A stretch of DNA of 36,537 nt. It comes from Bacillota bacterium. Its GTDB lineage: Bacteria > Bacillota > Sulfobacillia > Sulfobacillales > Sulfobacillaceae. Made by a program: the position numbers and the translations under genes. The number at the start of each line of letters is the position of its first letter. The first letter of the stretch is position 1. The stretch covers positions 1-36,537 of the forward strand of contig JAJZZA010000031.1 of assembly GCA_021797825.1 (NCBI GenBank), read 5' to 3'. Shown here in pieces: positions 32,449 to 36,537 of the stretch. The notes under the pieces are model-generated. The model was not told the origin of the DNA, searched no databases, and worked only from the letters and a program-made list of their open reading frames with translations.

Positions 32449-35106
32449 TTATTCATCATTTGCCCTCAACAGCGGACGCAATGCTCCGTGTTCAATTGCT
32501 TCAGGTAAGTTAAACGAATATCTTCCTACAATGTTGATATGATGAGATCCCAGGGGAGACAACCTTTGTTTATCCACTTCTTCAACGGCTATGCCGTCTT
32601 GGCATAGAGCATCGAGAGCGACTTCCATATACCGGGTATTCCATATGACAATGGTGTTGACAACCAGGCCGAGAGCACCGAGCTGATCTTCTTGTCCTTC
32701 CCGATAAGCTTGATATAATTCCCCTTTCTTCCCGTAGAATACCGTTCGAGCCAGGCTATGACGAGATTCTCCCCGGTTTAACTGGGTCAGAATGTTCCGG
32801 CGGTAAATGGGGTCATCCATCACTCTCAGCACATGCTTCGTCCGATAAATTCGGCCTAATTCGCCTATCGAGCGACCCAACATGGTGGGTTTCCCTCCGC
32901 GTTGCAATGTTCTGATAAGATGCGTCGCATTGACTGTGCCCAGTTGCAGTGAACCCGCAATCCTCAGCATATCTTCCCAATACCGGTTGATAAGATCTGT
33001 GCGAATTCTGTGTTTGGCCAACTTGGTTAATTCTCCGTAGTCAGCCCCTGGGTCAATCCGCCAAAATCGCAAGCTACCCACATCGGCAATACGCGGACTG
33101 AATTGATACCAAAGAAGACCGAATAGTCCAAAGATAATATCGCTGTAGCAGGCTGTATCGGTCATGATTTCCTTGGGTTGCAGTACGGTCTGTTGTTCCA
33201 AAATTCCTTCCAGCAGGTAAAGCGAGTCCCTTATCGTGCCCGGAGTGACTATCCCGTGGAAGCCGGTAAATTGGTCGCTGGTATAGTTATAATAGGTAAC
33301 GCCGCGTCCGGTGCCGAAATATTTGGGATTAGGTCCTGCATTGATACTTCTGACAGGCGTAATGAAGCGAAGACCATCCGCAGAGGCAATTTCACCGCCC
33401 CCCCAGACTTGCGCCAGTTTCAACTGATTATTATACGCAACCAAAGCGGCATTGGCCTTCGTTAGGGTTTCTGCCCGAAAATAATTTTGCTCGACCCACC
33501 TCAGCCGATCATATTCCAGGGCCGGGACGCCCGGTTTTACCACCGGCTCCAATCCGATATTACAAGCCTGAGCGACAAGTATGGCGCACACGCTGATGCC
33601 CAGATCTTTGATCCGTGAGTCACTTTGATTAATATGAGTAAAGGCCTTGGTCAAGTTTGTCCATCTGTCTACTTCGAGAATGAGTTCCGGCAGATCAATG
33701 CGGGGCAGCAGGACTCGGATGCGATTTCTGAGATCGATTAAAGACTTCGGCTCTTCCAGCTTGTCGAGTGGAGACAATATCAGTCTGTCACGACCGGCAA
33801 AAGTTTCAATGCGGGCGGCCGGGTTGTCCGCCCATCCCGCCGCCGTTTGTTTATAAACGGTATCCAGCTCTTCCGCCAGAGGCTTCAATGCGTCATCCGC
33901 AGAGGAAGGCCAGTTAAGTATCCGCAGTATATTCGGTCTGGCATCTTCCCAAGCTTTACCCTGCAACAGCAACGCTCGGGAGTCGCCATAGCGTTCGCTG
34001 TTGTCAACATAGACGTCGCGTTTTTGCAGAGCATCATACATTCTGTCAATCACCCAGAAAGTATAGGCACAAAGATCTATCCGGCCAGTCGAGTCTTTCG
34101 CCACAAGCTTTTTCCAAGACGGACTGATGCCGTCTAAAGGGGCATCGGCATACTTGTTTTTTCCGGATTTTGATTCGCTAACGGCAAGAAACTCCCATGC
34201 CCGTAAGGCGGGTTGCCCTGCGGGTGTGGCGTGAAACGTCAGCGTCTCCATAAGCTTGGGAAGATACCGACGGACGGTTGAATAATTCCGGAAGAGCTCA
34301 TCATGCGCAACCGTTCCCTGAGGTTTGGTCAGACTGACGACTGTTTGAACCGAGGATTCCAGATCATTTCTTGATACTTTCGAGAAGATGACAGCGCGCA
34401 ATTCAGGGGCGGAAACACTTTCATCAAGCACTAGGGCGCATGCTTCGCCAAGTTTTCTTGCCGCCGAATCTAAATCCCTGATCGTGCGTATCCTGGTCTT
34501 TTCGTCTTTGCGGTCGGCAGTTTTGAACAGGCCCGCGAAGAGTTGTTCCGTAATGCACAGGACATCATCCTGGGCCGATATTGTAAAGATCACGGCAAAC
34601 GACACCAGCATGGCGAGTCGCCGTTCGGTAGACATACGGGCTATCGTCTGCGCTTTGGCTACTGCCGCATATCGCGCTAACATACGGATTCTCCCCGCGG
34701 GGATATGGGAGACATTCCAGTCGAGAGATCCTAAGGCCCAGATATTTTCAAGCCTTTCGACAGCTTTAATAAGACCGGTTACGGTGGGATGGGTCGGGGG
34801 TTGCCGTAGCATATCAAGCCTCGACTGTCTACGTTTGGAATCAATGTCAAGGACAGTGTCCAGTATTTTAGCTTGATTGGCAGTAGGAATATGGGAGAGG
34901 GCCTTCCATAGCCGCATGTTTGCGCGATCACGAGTTTGCGAGATAAGCCTTTCCAAAACCGTAACGCCTGGCAAGATAATTTTGTGTTCTATGCACCGAG
35001 CGGTTACTAAATCGAAAAGGACACTGGGCCGTTCGGCCGTGAGCCAAGCACGAATATAGAGCCAACGTACCAATCTCCAGTGTCCTGGCTGATCAGTAAA
35101 ATTCAT
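32449..35106 (-). CDS. tnpA: Tn3-family transposase, N-terminally truncated
   Basis: This 885-aa replicative transposase has all three catalytic residues: Asp577 in SADGLRF, Asp650 in EIMTDTACYSD and Glu780 in NRGESRHSLA. Flanking blocks are PNPKYFGTGRGVTYYNYTSD and WYQFSPRIADVGSLRFWRID. Family members are about 960-1000 aa. Homology here begins just upstream of the ATG (LTEHACWD... from about 35163, in frame), so roughly the first 90 residues of the DNA-binding region are missing and replaced by unrelated sequence. No Shine-Dalgarno precedes the ATG. The gene is visibly AT-richer than its surroundings. Its own downstream inverted repeat is absent, and no resolvase is present. It is probably inactive. 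Confidence 0.85.
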   Translation of the reverse strand: MNFTDQPGHWRLVRWLYIRAWLTAERPSVLFDLVTARCIEHKIILPGVTVLERLISQTRDRANMRLWKALSHIPTANQAKILDTVLDIDSKRRQSRLDMLRQPPTHPTVTGLIKAVERLENIWALGSLDWNVSHIPAGRIRMLARYAAVAKAQTIARMSTERRLAMLVSFAVIFTISAQDDVLCITEQLFAGLFKTADRKDEKTRIRTIRDLDSAARKLGEACALVLDESVSAPELRAVIFSKVSRNDLESSVQTVVSLTKPQGTVAHDELFRNYSTVRRYLPKLMETLTFHATPAGQPALRAWEFLAVSESKSGKNKYADAPLDGISPSWKKLVAKDSTGRIDLCAYTFWVIDRMYDALQKRDVYVDNSERYGDSRALLLQGKAWEDARPNILRILNWPSSADDALKPLAEELDTVYKQTAAGWADNPAARIETFAGRDRLILSPLDKLEEPKSLIDLRNRIRVLLPRIDLPELILEVDRWTNLTKAFTHINQSDSRIKDLGISVCAILVAQACNIGLEPVVKPGVPALEYDRLRWVEQNYFRAETLTKANAALVAYNNQLKLAQVWGGGEIASADGLRFITPVRSINAGPNPKYFGTGRGVTYYNYTSDQFTGFHGIVTPGTIRDSLYLLEGILEQQTVLQPKEIMTDTACYSDIIFGLFGLLWYQFSPRIADVGSLRFWRIDPGADYGELTKLAKHRIRTDLINRYWEDMLRIAGSLQLGTVNATHLIRTLQRGGKPTMLGRSIGELGRIYRTKHVLRVMDDPIYRRNILTQLNRGESRHSLARTVFYGKKGELYQAYREGQEDQLGALGLVVNTIVIWNTRYMEVALDALCQDGIAVEEVDKQRLSPLGSHHINIVGRYSFNLPEAIEHGALRPLLRANDE

Positions 35107-35283
35107 ATAACCAAAAGACTTACAGATTTCGGTTGTATGGTCCCAGCATGCGTGTTCGGTTAAGGGACCATCGCTGCCGCCGATAAAAAAATGAGTGCGT
35201 CGGGGCCACCGCGTGGCGAAGTCTTCTGAAAACCGCGGGACCTCAAATGGAATAGCCGGGTCGCCGCGTCTCAGGAGGAGTGA

Positions 35284-35640
35284 GTGACCATGTCAACCAT
35301 GCCCGGTCGCGTCGATGCGGAACTGGATCGCTTGCTGACGGGACTGTTTCCGAGCCCGTGGCTACGCGAGACTGCGGCCACGGTCGGCTTTGTCCGTCGG
35401 CAACGCAAGATCGATCCCGTCACGTTTCTGTGGGTCTTAGTTTTGGGGTTCGGCACCGGGGTCCAACGGAGGTCTCGCCTCGCTCCGGCGGGCCTAGGAA
35501 ACCGTCTCGGGGGATACCCTCGTGCCCTCGGCCTTTTATGACCGGTTCACCCCAGCCTGTGTGGCCTTCTTACGGGCCTGTCTCGCCCGCGGGTTGGATG
35601 AGTTGATCCGTCACACAATGCCGTCCGACGGGTTGCACAA
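35284..35640 (+). pseudogene. IS4-like transposase N-terminal fragment, frameshifted
   Basis: The fragment opens after AGGAGGAG with GTG ACC ATG and encodes WLRETAATVGFVRRQRKIDP followed by VTFLWVLVLGFGTGVQR, the N-terminus common to IS4-family transposases. A shift near 35470-35525 moves the reading frame, and AFYDRFTPACVAFLRACLAR continues in the next one. No catalytic domain follows. The end is blurred because it runs into the acetyltransferase gene on the other strand. It lies head-to-head with the truncated Tn3 transposase. Confidence 0.7.
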
Positions 35641-36406
35641 ACCATTCCGAAGAGACATGATAGCCGCGCTCTTTAAGCGCTATTTGAAGTGCAAGGTCTG
35701 TCGTACGAGCAGGAATAATAGCAATAATTGCCTTCGCATCGAATGCTATCCGTTCGATTTCCGGGATCTCTGAGGGCTGGATTATTTTCCGCACGAGCGC
35801 GGTCGGGCCGCCGGGGTCGTACACGGAGGGGGCGGAACCTATGGTCAGGGGAATGTCAACGCCGGCGGACACACCCATCGGTGGCTTGACAGCGCAGACC
35901 CACCAACAAGCGGCCGATTGAAATCCCTCGCGAATTAACATCGTGCGTTTAGGTAGGTCGCGCTGAGCCGTAACCACAATAAGGCGTTCGCAGTCCGTAT
36001 TGGTGGTTGCTATGCGTACCAGGGACCGAAGCAAGTGCACCCCGACACTGTCCCACAAGCCGGGCGACCGGACATAAAAGTCATCCACTAGCCATGACAG
36101 CTCGGCATCTTCGGTGAACGGTGGCATTGCTGAACGGTGGGCAGCGACCAATCCGCCGACGACCTCGTCGTTAGACACAGCTGTCATCGCCGTATAACGG
36201 TCATCGGCAAGACAGGCCGCCAAATATGGCAAGTGCTTGGCTCGAGCCTCAGCTGCGGGGCGCCAAAATACCGGCGAAAAACCTTCGTATTGGGCGCGCC
36301 GGACGTCTGCCAAATCCGCAATCGAGCCTGCGTCCTCGACACGAGATGGTCGTATCGTCAGAGAGCTCAGCTTTAGGTGTTGATCACTTGATGGCAACTT
36401 ACTCAA
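35570..36406 (-). CDS. GNAT-family N-acetyltransferase, C-terminus altered by IS4 fragment
   Basis: This protein of about 278 aa has a GNAT fold, LTIRPSRVEDAGSIADLADV at the N-terminus, EVVGGLVAAHRS and ELSWLVDDFYVRSPGLWDSV (beta-4 and the pantetheine-loop region), and then RLIVVTAQRDLPKRTMLIRE with the EGF end typical of GNATs. A further ~90 residues form a second small domain ending SSEWFVQP. The last ~22 residues are antisense to the IS4 remnant, so the natural stop was probably lost. The start is uncertain: TTG 36406 is 4 nt and TTG 36397 is 13 nt after GGAGG; no ATG is available. The substrate is unknown. Confidence 0.65.
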   Translation of the reverse strand: MSKLPSSDQHLKLSSLTIRPSRVEDAGSIADLADVRRAQYEGFSPVFWRPAAEARAKHLPYLAACLADDRYTAMTAVSNDEVVGGLVAAHRSAMPPFTEDAELSWLVDDFYVRSPGLWDSVGVHLLRSLVRIATTNTDCERLIVVTAQRDLPKRTMLIREGFQSAACWWVCAVKPPMGVSAGVDIPLTIGSAPSVYDPGGPTALVRKIIQPSEIPEIERIAFDAKAIIAIIPARTTDLALQIALKERGYHVSSEWFVQPVGRHCVTDQLIQPAGETGP

Positions 36407-36414
36407 CACACCTC

Positions 36415-36537
36415 CTAGGAGCTTGTCCAAAAATTCAGGGGAGTGGTGCGCCGTAAAAGTCGGCCGTTCTTGTCGGGGATGCCATCTCTCGTATCCGCAC
36501 GAATTTTTTTGCAGAAGGCCCCGGTCTCAAAGGAGTT
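36415..36537 (-). CDS. C-terminal end of an ORF entering from the right edge
   Basis: Forty codons are open from the window edge to TAG at 36415-36417 (KKIRADTRDG...PLNFWTSS). The stop lies within the ribosome-site region of the acetyltransferase gene, so it could be the preceding gene of the same operon. It is too short to identify and may be chance. Confidence 0.25.
   Translation of the reverse strand, partial: NSFETGAFCKKIRADTRDGIPDKNGRLLRRTTPLNFWTSS

Noticed and set aside
1-36537. tRNA, rRNA and CRISPR arrays
   Set aside because: I looked for T-loop motifs, rRNA signatures and regularly spaced repeats on both strands and found none; GTTCGA hits at about 26 and 28345 lie inside transposase genes.

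Overview
The window looks like chromosomal DNA of a GC-rich, spore-forming member of the Bacillota. The strongest evidence is a complete gerA-gerC-gerB germinant-receptor operon. A sulfide:quinone-oxidoreductase-like flavoprotein, a b6-type cytochrome b and many insertion-sequence remnants would fit a Sulfobacillus-like acidophile. That genus assignment is inference, because no rRNA or ribosomal gene is present.

Layout. (1) 1-3310 is mobile DNA: an IS110-family transposase cut by the left window edge, an IS1595-family transposase pseudogene, and an ORF-less group II intron recognised by its domain V. (2) 3330-14681 is core-like: an SQR/NDH-2-type flavoprotein converges on a five-gene minus-strand operon (gerA, gerC, gerB, a cysteine-free FMN glutamate-synthase-like protein, a methyltransferase). 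Behind it lie an acyl-CoA synthetase and an MMPL transporter. (3) 14682-23577 holds a gene-free stretch with an orphan terminator, a DUF2231 membrane protein, a diacylglycerol-kinase-like protein, a two-gene ABC exporter, a cytochrome b6-like protein with an unusual membrane partner, and a large lipoprotein. (4) 23578-27928 holds an orphan IS200/IS605-like right end, an MFS exporter divergent from a TetR-MFS operon, and an FlK-like hotdog thioesterase. (5) 28081-36537 is accessory DNA: a decayed transposase, a Uma2-family nuclease, three copies of a small membrane-protein gene with a shared leader, a cysteine-rich LysM protein, an ORF with an in-frame trinucleotide repeat, a Tn3-type inverted repeat with two tnpA remnants, an IS4 fragment and a GNAT acetyltransferase.

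Genes that probably act together: gerA/gerC/gerB form one receptor, and their tight overlaps suggest that the glutamate-synthase-like and methyltransferase genes are co-expressed with it. The ABC permease and ATPase form one exporter. The cytochrome b6-like protein and the gene 2 bp after it probably form one membrane complex. The TetR regulator is translationally coupled to the MFS gene it probably controls. The locus at 29.3-31.9 kb is the least explained part: paralogous single-helix proteins, a 10-cysteine LysM protein and antisense-overlapping ORFs, bounded on the right by a transposon end.
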